A stretch of 64,000 nt of DNA, taken from an uncultured Opitutaceae bacterium. GTDB lineage: Bacteria > Verrucomicrobiota > Verrucomicrobiia > Opitutales > Opitutaceae. The translations under genes and the position numbers were made by a program. Shown in pieces: positions 1-8,487 of this stretch. Numbering within the stretch: the first letter of the stretch is position 1; every line of letters starts with the position of its first letter. The notes beneath the pieces are model-generated. The model saw only the letters and a list, made by a program, of their open reading frames with translations. It ran no database searches and was not told the DNA's origin. The stretch is taken from positions 62,001-126,000 of the forward strand of contig CAITBM010000063.1 in NCBI GenBank assembly GCA_903890485.1. Reading direction: 5' to 3'.

Positions 1-258
1 CGAGCGCCCGAACACGAGCTCAAGCCGGGTTCCCTCGAAGTCGATCGCGGCGCCACTGTCCTCCCATACGAGGACCGGCCCGGAGGGATCGCGCAGGTCG
101 AGTCGCCCCTGGTAGAGGAACCGGGAGTCCTGGGCGCTTACGATTGCCGGGTCTCCGGGCTCGGCGCGGCCCGCACACCCGAGGGCCAGGAGGAGGACGA
201 TGGAAAGGGGGCGCGTGCAGCGACTGATCCTTTGGGCAACCGGGCGCAGGGGGTTCAT
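1..258 (-). CDS. Exported lipoprotein, N-terminal part of a CE2/SGNH-type esterase (cut by window edge)
   Basis: An open frame reads leftwards from an ATG at 258 and runs off the window edge, so only the first 86 codons are visible. The N-terminus has a basic region, a hydrophobic stretch and a lipobox (LALG-C), so the product is probably a secreted lipoprotein. After the signal, the pattern RFLYQGRLDLRDPSG and then a Trp-rich beta segment ending FEGTRLELVF resembles the N-terminal jelly-roll of carbohydrate esterase family 2 proteins, which precedes an SGNH esterase domain. The catalytic part lies outside the window, so the family call rests on this one domain. The gene is divergent from the TIGR03790 gene, with a shared 115-bp promoter region. 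Confidence 0.6.
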   Translation of the reverse strand, partial: MNPLRPVAQRISRCTRPLSIVLLLALGCAGRAEPGDPAIVSAQDSRFLYQGRLDLRDPSGPVLVWEDSGAAIDFEGTRLELVFGRS

Positions 259-373
259 GGGCCGGACCCTACCCGGGCGCCCCCGGGCTTTCGAGCCGCA
301 ATCCGGGGAAGCCGGGCGCAGCGTCACGGAGCATTGCATCGGGCCGAAAACCGGGCTCAATGGCCCCGATATA

Positions 374-2035
374 ATGGCTATTGGCCGTTCGCTCTCGGGT
401 GTGCTGGCGCTTCTCGCCCTGGGTCTGGCGGCGGGGTCCGTCGGCGCGTCCGGAGCCGGCCTCGCGGACAACGTGGTCGTTGTCGCCAACAGCGCCGCCC
501 CGGACTCCGTGGCGATCGCCAGGCACTACGCCCAGGTTCGCGGAGTCCCGGCGGCCAACGTGATCGAGCTCAAGATGCCGGTCACGGAGACGATCTCGTG
601 GAAGGAGTTTGTTGCGACCGTCTGGCAGCCGCTCCAGGACGAACTCGTGCGGAAGGGATGGATCGACGCCCTCGCGATGGACCTTTTCGACGCGGTGGGC
701 CGGCGCAAGTACTCGATCTCGGGGCACCGGATCGCGGCCCTCGTGACCTGCCGGGGCGTTCCGCTGAAGGTCGCGAACGACCCCTCGCTCTACAGCGAGT
801 TCAAGCCGTACACGGACAGCCCGCAGTTCCGGACGAACGGGGGCGCAGTGGACTCGGAACTGAGCCTACTGGCGCAGACCGACTACCCCATCAATGCCGG
901 CATCCCCAACCCCTTCTTCGCCAATCTCCACCCTACGGGCTTTGCCTACGCCCAGGTGGTGAAGGTCTCCCGCCTCGACGGGCCCACGGCCGACCAAGCC
1001 TTCCACCTGGTGGACCTCGCCGTGGAGGCCGAACGGACGGGGCTCCTGGGGCGGGCCTATGTGGACATTGCCGGCCCCCATGAAAGCGGCGACCGGTGGC
1101 TTGCGGCTACGGCTTCTATCGTGGAGCGGCTGGGCCTTGACCTCACGGTCACGCGGGGCCCCGGGACCCTGCCTGGGAGCGCCCGGTTCGACGCCCCGGC
1201 CCTCTATTTCGGGTGGTATGCCGCGGATGTGAACGGGCCCTTCCTGCTCCCGGGATTCCGGTTCCCGCCCGGAGCGGTGGCGATGCACATCCACAGCTTC
1301 TCGGCGCATACCCTGAGGTCGTCCACGGAGGGCTGGTGCGGGCCCCTGATCGCCCGCGGCGCCACGGCCACCGTCGGCAATGTCGAGGAGCCCTACCTCG
1401 AATACACGCACCGCCCGGACCTGCTGCTGGACGCGCTCGCCCGGGGCGATGACCTCGTCGACGCCGCCTACTTCGCCCTCCCGCTTCTCAGCTGGCAGGG
1501 GATCGTGATCGGGGACCCGCTCTACCGGCCCTTTGCGATGCCGCTGGCCGACCAGCTTTCGCACCTCTCGTCCCTTCCGGCCGACCTCGCGGGCTACGCC
1601 GTCATCCAGCGGATGAACATCCTCCACCTTGCGGGAAAGCCCCTTGACGCGATCGCTGCCGGCAGGGACGGGATGAAGCATGCGCCCAACCTGGCACTGG
1701 CCCTCGCCCTGGCCCGGCGCCTTAGGGCCTCGGGCAACACCGACGAGCCCGTTTGGATCGTCAAGGGTGCGGCTGTGAGCGCCGATGCGGCCACGGGCAA
1801 CTGGGAGGTCCTGCGCGAGGCCGCCAGCTTCCTGGCTCAGGTCAAGCGCCCGGCAGAGGCGATCGATGTCTACCGGAAACTTTTCGCCATCGACATGATT
1901 CCCCTCCCGGTGAAGTCCCCGTGGCTCAACGAGGCCAGGCGGGTTGCGCTGGAATCCGGCGACGCGGGCCAGGCCGCGGAGTGGAACGAGGAGGCGGCGA
2001 GGGCCGTCGAAGCGGCCCCCTTGCTCAAACCCTAG
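374..2035 (+). CDS. TIGR03790 family exported protein
   Basis: A 553-residue protein starting at ATG 374; the frame is open further upstream, but this start gives a proper signal peptide (basic n-region, Leu/Ala-rich core, cleavage near GASGAGLA). The mature part begins LADNVVVVANSAAPDSV and continues with YAQVRGVPAANVIELKMP and VTCRGVPLKV, which match my memory of the TIGR03790 family. That family has no known function and is reported mainly from bacteria carrying exosortase/PEP-CTERM systems, including Verrucomicrobia. The C-terminal 130 residues look like TPR-type helices (repeated Ala/Leu helices around residues 420-540). No catalytic motif is recognisable. The gene converges on clpP across a short hairpin. 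Confidence 0.75.
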   Translation: MAIGRSLSGVLALLALGLAAGSVGASGAGLADNVVVVANSAAPDSVAIARHYAQVRGVPAANVIELKMPVTETISWKEFVATVWQPLQDELVRKGWIDALAMDLFDAVGRRKYSISGHRIAALVTCRGVPLKVANDPSLYSEFKPYTDSPQFRTNGGAVDSELSLLAQTDYPINAGIPNPFFANLHPTGFAYAQVVKVSRLDGPTADQAFHLVDLAVEAERTGLLGRAYVDIAGPHESGDRWLAATASIVERLGLDLTVTRGPGTLPGSARFDAPALYFGWYAADVNGPFLLPGFRFPPGAVAMHIHSFSAHTLRSSTEGWCGPLIARGATATVGNVEEPYLEYTHRPDLLLDALARGDDLVDAAYFALPLLSWQGIVIGDPLYRPFAMPLADQLSHLSSLPADLAGYAVIQRMNILHLAGKPLDAIAAGRDGMKHAPNLALALALARRLRASGNTDEPVWIVKGAAVSADAATGNWEVLREAASFLAQVKRPAEAIDVYRKLFAIDMIPLPVKSPWLNEARRVALESGDAGQAAEWNEEAARAVEAAPLLKP

Positions 2036-2051
2036 CGCCCGGCAGGGGCGC
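2035..2051. terminator. Hairpin between convergent genes
   Basis: GCGCCC at 2035-2040 pairs with GGGCGC at 2046-2051 over a 5-nt loop, exactly between the ends of the TIGR03790 gene and clpP. There is no T-run, so this is a GC hairpin that could serve as a bidirectional terminator or transcript end rather than a classical intrinsic terminator. Confidence 0.4.
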
Positions 2052-2052
2052 C

Positions 2053-2706
2053 CTAGACCGAGTCGACGATCCGGTCGGCCAGGCCGTAGGCCACGGCCTC
2101 CTTGGCGTTCAGGTAGAAGTCCCGGTCGCTGTCCTTGGAGATCTTCTCGATCGGCTGGCCCGACGCGTCAGCCAGGATCTGGTTCAACTCGCTGCGCAGC
2201 TTCTCCATTTCCTGGGCCTGGATGTTGATGTCGGTGGCAGGCCCAATGAAGCGCCCTGAGATCAGGGGCTGGTGGATGAGGACCCGGCCGTGGGGATAGA
2301 TCAGGCGGCGGCCCTTGGCGGCCGCACACAGGAGGATCGAGCCCATCGAGGCGGCCATCCCGGTCACCACGATCGTGATCGGCGAGGTGACCAGCTTCAT
2401 CGTATCAAATACGGCCATCCCCGCGGTGATCGATCCGCCGGGGGTGTTCATGTAGAAGGTGATCTCCTTGCCGGGTGCGACCGACTCCAGGTACAGGAGC
2501 TTCTCGCTCAGGTCCTTGGCGGATTCATCGGTCACCGGGCCCCAGAGAAAGAGCTTACGCTGGGCGAGGAAGCGCTTCTGGATCAGGAGCGAAACGGAGG
2601 AGTCCTTCTTCTCCTGGGCCTTCTCTGCGACCTCCTCGTCCTCATCCTCGTCGTCGAGGCGGGGCAGGGGGGCGTTCAGGCTGGGCTGGAGGTTGTCGAA
2701 ATGCAT
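2053..2706 (-). CDS. clpP: ATP-dependent Clp protease proteolytic subunit
   Basis: The 217-residue product is a ClpP serine peptidase, the barrel-forming proteolytic subunit that works with ClpX/ClpA-type ATPases in the cytoplasm. The catalytic triad is visible: Ser120 in GMAASMGS, His145 in VLIHQP and Asp196 in SDRDF. The oligomer/handle region and the conserved MNTPGGSITAGMAVFDTM segment are intact. The N-terminus is odd: about 35 residues longer than usual with an acidic run (DDEDEDEE, residues 18-25) followed by a Lys/Glu stretch, unlike the short axial-loop N-terminus or processed propeptide of typical ClpP. No ATPase gene is adjacent. It lies 43 bp downstream of guaD on the same strand and may be co-transcribed with it. 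Confidence 0.95.
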   Translation of the reverse strand: MHFDNLQPSLNAPLPRLDDEDEDEEVAEKAQEKKDSSVSLLIQKRFLAQRKLFLWGPVTDESAKDLSEKLLYLESVAPGKEITFYMNTPGGSITAGMAVFDTMKLVTSPITIVVTGMAASMGSILLCAAAKGRRLIYPHGRVLIHQPLISGRFIGPATDINIQAQEMEKLRSELNQILADASGQPIEKISKDSDRDFYLNAKEAVAYGLADRIVDSV

Positions 2707-2749
2707 GGGTCAAGTCTGTTGGAAAGCGGCGATTTGGCAAGCGCACTGG

Positions 2750-3223
2750 CTAATAGCGAACCTTGTCCGCCTTGGCGGTCCAGGCGGCAAAGGCGCCCTT
2801 TGCCTCGGCCGAAAGCAGGGGTTTCATCGCCACCGTGCGCTTGTCCGGATCCAGCGGGATCTGCCCGTAGATGAACTCGTCGTCGAAACCCACCGCCGCC
2901 GCGTCCTGGCGAGTGTTGCCGTAGTAGACCTCCGGGATGCGCGCCCAGTAGATCGCGGAAAGGCACATGGGGCACGGCTCGCAGCTGGCGTACAGGGAGC
3001 ACCCGTCCAGCTTGAATGTGCCGAGCGCCTTGCAAGCGTCGCGGATGGCGACCACCTCGGCATGGGCTGTCGGGTCGCAGGTCGAGGTTACCTGGTTTCC
3101 GCCGCGGCCGACCACCTTCCCCTCCTTGCTGACGACAACGCAGCCGAAAGGCCCGCCGCGGCCGGACTTAAGCCCGTCCTCGGAGATTCGAATCGCCTCT
3201 CGCATGTGGGTCTCGTGGTTCAT
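2750..3223 (-). CDS. guaD: Guanine deaminase (CDA-fold)
   Basis: This 157-residue cytidine-deaminase-fold protein would convert guanine to xanthine and ammonia. I chose ATG 3223 (MNHETHMREAIRI) because it aligns with the start and length of the Bacillus subtilis GuaD type (about 156 residues); the frame is open further upstream. Zinc-site motifs are present: His54-Ala-Glu56 in PTAHAEV and Cys84-x-x-Cys87 in CEPCPMC. The C-terminal part (VGFDDEFIYGQI, then a helix to the end) matches GuaD rather than tRNA adenosine deaminase TadA. It is divergent from the malate synthase/ureide operon, and its product xanthine is the substrate of the xanthine dehydrogenase encoded at the far end of that operon. 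Confidence 0.85.
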   Translation of the reverse strand: MNHETHMREAIRISEDGLKSGRGGPFGCVVVSKEGKVVGRGGNQVTSTCDPTAHAEVVAIRDACKALGTFKLDGCSLYASCEPCPMCLSAIYWARIPEVYYGNTRQDAAAVGFDDEFIYGQIPLDPDKRTVAMKPLLSAEAKGAFAAWTAKADKVRY

Positions 3224-3248
3224 GGGTGAAGGGTCCTTTGCGGCCGCC

Positions 3249-3300
3249 AATCCGGCACAAAAATCCGACGGTACTATGGAGGTGACAGGACACAATCCGG
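3249..3300. promoter_or_regulatory. Three AATCCGR repeats in the guaD/aceB divergent promoter
   Basis: The 110-bp region between the starts of guaD and malate synthase contains AATCCGG at 3249-3255, AATCCGA at 3262-3268 and AATCCGG at 3294-3300, all in the same orientation. A TACTAT at 3272-3277 could be a -10 element for the rightward operon. Repeated heptamers in a divergent catabolic promoter suggest operator half-sites, but no regulator gene is next to them. Inference only. Confidence 0.3.
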
Positions 3301-3333
3301 AAGTTAGTCCTCGGTCTTTAATCCTCCCACTCT

Positions 3334-4926
3334 ATGTCCGAAACGATCATTTCCGGCCTTTCGATCAAGGCTCCCATAACGCCAGCCTATGCCGAGATCC
3401 TGACCCCGGAGGCGTGCGCGTTCCTCGCGGGCCTGTTCCGGAAATTTGAGCCCCGCCGCCAGGAGCTGCTCCAGGCCCGGGTCACCCGCCAGGTCCAGAT
3501 CGATGCGGGCGTGCTCCCCGACTTTCTCCCGTCCACCCGCCCGGTGCGCGAGGGATCCTGGAAGGTGGCGCCCGCGCCGGCCGACCTCCAGGACCGCCGG
3601 ACCGAGATCACCGGGCCGGTCGACCGGAAGATGGTGATCAACGCGCTCAATTCCGGAGCGAAGGTCTTCATGGCCGACTTCGAGGATGCGACGTCCCCGA
3701 CCTGGGACAACCTGATCGACGGCCACATCAACCTCCGGGACGCCGTCCGCCGGACCATCGGGTTCACAAGCCCCGAGGGAAAGACCTACAAGCTCAACGA
3801 CCGGACCGCGACCCTGCTGGTGCGCCCCCGGGGATGGCACCTGCCGGAGAAGCACGTGACCCTCGACGGGAAGCCGGTCTCCGGAAGCCTTTTCGACTTC
3901 GGGCTCTACTTCTTCCACAACGCCAAGGAGAGCCTCTCCCGCGGATCGGGCCCTTACTTCTATCTCCCGAAGATGGAGAGCCACCTGGAGGCCCGCCTCT
4001 GGAACGAGGTGTTCGTCCACGCCCAGTCGGCCCTCGGCGTCCCGCAGGGTTCGGTGCGGGCGACGGCACTCATCGAGACTATCCTGGCGACCTTCGAGGC
4101 CGAGGAGATTCTCTATGAGCTGCGCGATCACGCCTCGGGCCTCAACTGCGGGCGCTGGGACTACATCTTCAGCTGCATCAAGAAGCTCAACAAGAAGAAG
4201 GACTACATTTTCCCCGACCGGACGCAGGTCACCATGACGGCACCCTTCATGAGGGCGTACTGCCTCTACGTGATCAAGGTCTGCCACCGCCGCGGTGCGC
4301 ATGCGATGGGCGGCATGGCCGCGCAGATCCCGATCAAGAACAACCCCCAGGCCAACGACGAGGCACTGGCGAAGGTCCTTGCGGACAAGGAGCGCGAGGC
4401 GACCGATGGGCACGACGGCACGTGGGTGGCCCACCCGGGCCTGGTCCCGGTCGCCCTCAAGGCGTTCGACAAGCACATGCCGGGTCCGAACCAGGTGGCC
4501 CGCCTTCGCGAGGATGTGAACGTGACGGCTGCCGAGCTGCTGTCGGCACCCGTGGGCACGATCACCGAGGCAGGCGTCCGCACCAACTTCAGCGTCGGAA
4601 TCCAGTACCTCGAGGCGTGGCTTGGCGGATCGGGCTGCGTGCCCCTCTACAACCTGATGGAGGATGCCGCGACAGCGGAGATCTCGAGGGCCCAGCTCTG
4701 GCAGTGGCTGCACTGCGGGGGCAAGCTGGCCGACGGCAAGCCGATCACCGCCGACTACTACGACAGCGTCATCGGCGAGGTGATCGCAAAGATCCAGTCC
4801 GAGGTCGGCCCGGAGCGCTACTCGAACGGACACTTCCGGGTCGCCACCCACATGTTCACGGAGATGGTGAAGTCCCCCAAGCTTGACGAATTCCTGACGC
4901 TTCCGGCCTACGAGCTGCTTAAGTGA
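3334..4926 (+). CDS. aceB: Malate synthase A
   Basis: A 530-residue malate synthase that condenses glyoxylate with acetyl-CoA to malate. It is the length of the MSA isoform, not of the longer MSG. Conserved stretches include [41 protein letters not shown] and the C-terminal [19 protein letters not shown]. There is no isocitrate lyase gene in the window. The gene instead heads a run of allantoin/ureide genes whose end product is glyoxylate, so its likely job is to assimilate purine-derived glyoxylate. The stop codon is 8 bp before the ATG of the OHCU decarboxylase gene, so the two are very probably in one operon. Confidence 0.93.
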   Translation: MSETIISGLSIKAPITPAYAEILTPEACAFLAGLFRKFEPRRQELLQARVTRQVQIDAGVLPDFLPSTRPVREGSWKVAPAPADLQDRRTEITGPVDRKMVINALNSGAKVFMADFEDATSPTWDNLIDGHINLRDAVRRTIGFTSPEGKTYKLNDRTATLLVRPRGWHLPEKHVTLDGKPVSGSLFDFGLYFFHNAKESLSRGSGPYFYLPKMESHLEARLWNEVFVHAQSALGVPQGSVRATALIETILATFEAEEILYELRDHASGLNCGRWDYIFSCIKKLNKKKDYIFPDRTQVTMTAPFMRAYCLYVIKVCHRRGAHAMGGMAAQIPIKNNPQANDEALAKVLADKEREATDGHDGTWVAHPGLVPVALKAFDKHMPGPNQVARLREDVNVTAAELLSAPVGTITEAGVRTNFSVGIQYLEAWLGGSGCVPLYNLMEDAATAEISRAQLWQWLHCGGKLADGKPITADYYDSVIGEVIAKIQSEVGPERYSNGHFRVATHMFTEMVKSPKLDEFLTLPAYELLK

Positions 4927-4934
4927 GGGGATTC

Positions 4935-5450
4935 ATGCCGGTCACCCTCGATCACCTGAACCGATCCGCCCCGGGCTCCTTCGTGGAAGCCCTGGGGCAC
5001 CTCTTCGAGCATTCCCCCTGGGTTGCAGAGGAGACCTATGCCAAGCGCCCGTTTGCCGGCCTTGAGGAGCTGCACCAGGCCCTTTGCGCCACTATGCGGG
5101 CCGCCCCCCATTCACGGCAGCTTGCGCTCATCCGGGCCCACCCGGACCTCGCGGGCCGCCTGGCACAGGCCGGCCAGCTGACGGCCGACTCGACGAAGGA
5201 GCAGGCCGCCGCCGGGCTTGACCGGCTGTCGGGCGCCGAGGCGGCCGAGATCGGCCGCCTGAACGACGCCTACAAGGCGCGCTTCGGCTTCCCTTTCGTG
5301 ATCTGCGCCCGGCTAAACGCCAAGGATGCGATCCTCGCCTCGATGCGCTCCCGGGTTGCCAGCACCCCCGAAGCGGAGCTCTCGACTGCGCTCGGGGAAA
5401 TCGCCAAGATCGCCAGGCTTCGACTTCTCGAGGCCGTAAAAACCCAATGA
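4935..5450 (+). CDS. uraD: OHCU decarboxylase
   Basis: The 171-residue product belongs to the 2-oxo-4-hydroxy-4-carboxy-5-ureidoimidazoline decarboxylase family, which makes S-(+)-allantoin in the last step of urate breakdown. Motifs seen: [17 protein letters not shown] near the N-terminus, the catalytic His in [11 protein letters not shown], the Glu of [10 protein letters not shown] and [16 protein letters not shown] chose ATG 4935, preceded by TGAGGGG, rather than the GTG at 4923 that overlaps the malate synthase stop. HIU hydrolase, the preceding pathway step, follows 4 bp downstream; in some bacteria the two enzymes are fused. Confidence 0.92.
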   Translation: MPVTLDHLNRSAPGSFVEALGHLFEHSPWVAEETYAKRPFAGLEELHQALCATMRAAPHSRQLALIRAHPDLAGRLAQAGQLTADSTKEQAAAGLDRLSGAEAAEIGRLNDAYKARFGFPFVICARLNAKDAILASMRSRVASTPEAELSTALGEIAKIARLRLLEAVKTQ

Positions 5451-5454
5451 TGCA

Positions 5455-5808
5455 ATGGCCGGTAAACTGAGCACCCACGTCCTGGACCTCGTTGCGGGTA
5501 AGCCGGCCGCCGGCCTGCGCATCGACCTGCACCGGATTTCCCCCGGGCCTATCCTCCTCAAATCGGTGGCGACCAATGCCGATGGCCGCACCGATTCCCC
5601 TCTTCTGGACGCTGCGGAGATCTCCGCCGGGGTTTACCTGATCGAGTTCCATGTCGCGGAGTACTTTGCAGCCCGCGGGGTCGCCCAGGCCAAGATCCCC
5701 TTTCTCGACATCGTGCCGATCCGCTTCGGGATCTCTGATCCCGAGGCCTCCTACCACGTGCCGCTCTTGGTGACGCCGTGGGCCTACAACACCTACCGGG
5801 GTAGCTGA
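5455..5808 (+). CDS. uraH: 5-hydroxyisourate hydrolase (transthyretin-like)
   Basis: This 117-residue transthyretin-fold enzyme hydrolyses 5-hydroxyisourate to OHCU. The diagnostic residues are visible: His8 in STHVLD, the Arg in VPIRFGI, the His in SYHVPLL and the C-terminal YRGS tetrapeptide that separates HIU hydrolases from true transthyretins. There is no signal peptide, so it acts in the cytoplasm. It sits between uraD and the allantoate amidohydrolase gene with 4- and 9-bp gaps, as part of the operon. The upstream enzyme urate oxidase, which supplies its substrate, is not encoded in the window. Confidence 0.95.
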   Translation: MAGKLSTHVLDLVAGKPAAGLRIDLHRISPGPILLKSVATNADGRTDSPLLDAAEISAGVYLIEFHVAEYFAARGVAQAKIPFLDIVPIRFGISDPEASYHVPLLVTPWAYNTYRGS

Positions 5809-5817
5809 CAGCCTCGA

Positions 5818-7068
5818 ATGTCCAAGAACATCCTGGCACACGCCGCGAAGGAACTCGGGAGGCGCCTCGAGCAGCTCGCGCGCGTCTCGGACGTCCGCGG
5901 CGAGACCACCCGCACCTTCATGTCCCCTGCGATGGGCCGGGCGAACGCCCTGGTCGGGGCCTGGATGCAGGCTGCCGACCTGGATGTGCGCGAGGACGTG
6001 GTCGGCAACATCATCGGCCGGCTCCCCTCCAAGAAGGCGGGAGCAAAGACCTTCCTGTTCGGATCGCACCTGGACACCGTCCGCGATGCGGGCCGGTTCG
6101 ACGGGGCGCTTGGCGTCCTTCTGCCGATAGCGGCCCTGCAGGTGATCCGCCGCATGGGTCTGGTGCTTCCCTTTTCAGTGGAGATCGTGGGCTTCTCTGA
6201 GGAGGAGGGGGTCCGCTTCTCGAGCGCCTACCTCGGCAGCAAGGGCTACACGGGTCGGCTCTCACAGTCGGACCTGGAGCTGCGCGATGCCTCGGGGCTC
6301 TCGGTCGCGGAGGTTCTCGCCGCTCACAACGGCAAGAGCGTTTCCGCGCCCAAGGCGGCCCATTCGAAGGACGATCTGATCGGGTACCTGGAGGTTCACA
6401 TCGAGCAGGGACCGGTGCTTGAGGCCAAGGGCCTGGCCACCGGCGTCGTTTCGGCCATCTCCGGCCAGACCCGCGCCCGCGTGAGCTTCACGGGCCGGGC
6501 GGGCCATGCCGGCACGACCCCCATGGCGCTCCGCAGGGACGCGCTCGCGGGTGCCGCGGAGTTCATCCTGGAGGTCGAGGCCCTCGCCAAGGCGCGCCCG
6601 CCCCTGGTGGCGACGGTGGGGTGGATTTCGGCCTTTCCCGGCGCCACAAACGTCATCGCGGGCGGGGTCGAGCTCTCGCTCGACGTCCGGCATCCGAAGA
6701 ACGATGATCGAGTCGCGGCCTTCGACGACCTTGGACGAATCGCCCGCTCAATCGCCCGGCGCCGCAAGCTCGGGTTTTCCGTGAAGGCGACCCAGGACAA
6801 CGGGGCAGTCACCTGCTCCGGGAGCCTGACGGAGCTCCTTGAACGGAGCGTCCGCGCCTGCCAGGGGGAGTCAATGGCGCTTCCGAGCGGCGCCGGCCAC
6901 GACGCGGTCATTGTCTCCTCGGTCGCGCCGGTCGCCATGCTCTTCGTGCGCTGCAAGAAGGGGCTTAGCCACCATCCCGATGAATTTGTCCACCCCAGGG
7001 ACCTTGAGGCCGCTCTCTCGGTGGTGGTCGACTTCCTGACCCGCATGGCCCATCAGCCCGCCGCATGA
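5818..7068 (+). CDS. allC: Allantoate amidohydrolase (M20 family)
   Basis: A 416-residue dinuclear-metal amidohydrolase of the M20/carbamoylase group. Metal ligands can be placed at His84 (GSHLDTV), Asp95 (FDGALG), Glu130 (SEEEGVRF), His194 (EVHIEQGP) and His385 (LSHHPDE). Allantoate amidohydrolases release ammonia and CO2 from allantoate to give S-ureidoglycine; N-carbamoyl-amino-acid hydrolases are close relatives. The assignment rests on context: it overlaps the allantoinase gene by 4 bp (ATGA) and lies just ahead of ureidoglycine aminohydrolase. A paralogue in the same operon (9239-10486) is assigned to the ureidoglycolate step on sequence grounds, which leaves this one for allantoate. 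Confidence 0.82.
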   Translation: MSKNILAHAAKELGRRLEQLARVSDVRGETTRTFMSPAMGRANALVGAWMQAADLDVREDVVGNIIGRLPSKKAGAKTFLFGSHLDTVRDAGRFDGALGVLLPIAALQVIRRMGLVLPFSVEIVGFSEEEGVRFSSAYLGSKGYTGRLSQSDLELRDASGLSVAEVLAAHNGKSVSAPKAAHSKDDLIGYLEVHIEQGPVLEAKGLATGVVSAISGQTRARVSFTGRAGHAGTTPMALRRDALAGAAEFILEVEALAKARPPLVATVGWISAFPGATNVIAGGVELSLDVRHPKNDDRVAAFDDLGRIARSIARRRKLGFSVKATQDNGAVTCSGSLTELLERSVRACQGESMALPSGAGHDAVIVSSVAPVAMLFVRCKKGLSHHPDEFVHPRDLEAALSVVVDFLTRMAHQPAA

Positions 7069-8432
7069 ATTCGTCCTGCGACTTGATCGTCCGGGGGGCA
7101 ACCCTCGTCCTGCCGAGCGGCCTCGTGCGGGCCGACCTGGCCATCGATGGGGGAAAAATCGCCAAGATTGGCCCCGACCTCGGTTTCGACGCCCGGGAGA
7201 CCATCGATGCCTCGGGGCTTCATGTCATCGCCGGGATCATCGACTCCCATGTCCACTTCAACCAGCCGGGCCGCACCGACTGGGAGGGGCTGCGCTCGGG
7301 GTCGTCGGCGCTCGCCGCCGGCGGCGGCACGGCGTTCTTCGACATGCCGCTCAATTCCCTGCCACCCGTCATCAATGCAGAGAGCGTGGCGCTGAAGCTT
7401 GCGGCCGCCGAGCGGGAGTCTCTGACCGATTTCGCAATCTGGGGGGGGCTTGTCCCCGGCAATGTCGAGCACCTCGGCCCCATGGCCGAAGCCGGGGTCA
7501 TCGGGTTCAAGTCCTTCATGTGCAACAGCGGGGTGGACGAGTTCCAGAGGGCCGATCCCGGGACGCTTAAGGTGGGGATGAAGAGGGCCGCCGAGCTCGG
7601 CATGCTGGTTGCGGTCCATGCCGAGGACGAGGACCTGGCCCGCGTGAGGACGGCCGAGGCCCATGCCCGGGGCTCGGACGTTCGCACCTGGCTGACCGCA
7701 AGGCCCGTGGAGCTCGAGCTGGAGGCGATCCGAACGGCGGTCGACATCGCCGGGGAGACCGGCTGCGCCCTCCACATCGTGCACGTGAGCAGCCCGGAAG
7801 GGGTGGCCCTTGCGCGCGAGGCCCGGGACCGGGGCGCGGATGTCTCGATTGAAACGTGCCCGCACTATCTCCTGCTGACCGACCAGGATGTCGTCAGGCT
7901 CGGGGCTCCCGCCAAGTGCTTCCCGCCGCTGCGCTCCGAGAGCCAGAGGCTCGGGCTCTGGGGCGCCCTGGAGGCAGGGAAGATCGACACAGTTGGGTCC
8001 GACCATTCTCCCGCCCCGCCCGACATGAAGCGCTCGGCCGACTTTTTCCTGAACTGGGGAGGTATCTCCGGGTGCCAGCATGGGTTTGGCCTCCTGGTCT
8101 CCGAGGCACTTTCCCGGAAGCCGGCCGCGGAGGTTCTTCCCCAGCTTTCCGAGCTCCTTTCCGGCAATGTCGCCCGCCGCTTCAGGATCAACCGGACGAA
8201 GGGCCAGCTTGCGGAGGGCCTGGACGCCGACCTTACCCTGATCTCACTTGGCACCCCCCATATGCTTTCGAATGCGGACCTGCTCTATCGGCACCGGCAG
8301 GGGCCGTATGACGGCCGCAAATCGGCGGTCACCATCGACCGGACCGTGGTCCGGGGCAGGACGGTGTTTTCCGCGGGCCGGATTGCGCCGGCTGGCGCTT
8401 CTGTGCATTTTATTCGGCCATACTCGGGTTAA
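7065..8432 (+). CDS. allB: Allantoinase
   Basis: The 455-residue product is a cyclic amidohydrolase that opens allantoin to allantoate. The dinuclear metal site is complete: His62 and His64 (DSHVHFNQPG), a carboxylatable Lys149 (GVIGFKSFMC), His185 (AVHAED), His240 (IVHVSSPEG) and Asp313 (GSDHSPAP). GFKSFMC and GSDHSPAP are typical of allantoinase rather than hydantoinase or dihydroorotase. Its start overlaps the stop of the allantoate amidohydrolase gene (ATGA), indicating translational coupling. Confidence 0.93.
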   Translation: MNSSCDLIVRGATLVLPSGLVRADLAIDGGKIAKIGPDLGFDARETIDASGLHVIAGIIDSHVHFNQPGRTDWEGLRSGSSALAAGGGTAFFDMPLNSLPPVINAESVALKLAAAERESLTDFAIWGGLVPGNVEHLGPMAEAGVIGFKSFMCNSGVDEFQRADPGTLKVGMKRAAELGMLVAVHAEDEDLARVRTAEAHARGSDVRTWLTARPVELELEAIRTAVDIAGETGCALHIVHVSSPEGVALAREARDRGADVSIETCPHYLLLTDQDVVRLGAPAKCFPPLRSESQRLGLWGALEAGKIDTVGSDHSPAPPDMKRSADFFLNWGGISGCQHGFGLLVSEALSRKPAAEVLPQLSELLSGNVARRFRINRTKGQLAEGLDADLTLISLGTPHMLSNADLLYRHRQGPYDGRKSAVTIDRTVVRGRTVFSAGRIAPAGASVHFIRPYSG

Positions 8433-8487
8433 CCCATCCCCGGGCGCGCTACCTGCTCTTAACCCAAACCTTCCCCCCCATAATCCC

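Noticed and set aside
3304-4851. 515-codon minus-strand ORF opposite malate synthase
   Set aside because: Shadow frame; malate synthase on the plus strand is unambiguous.
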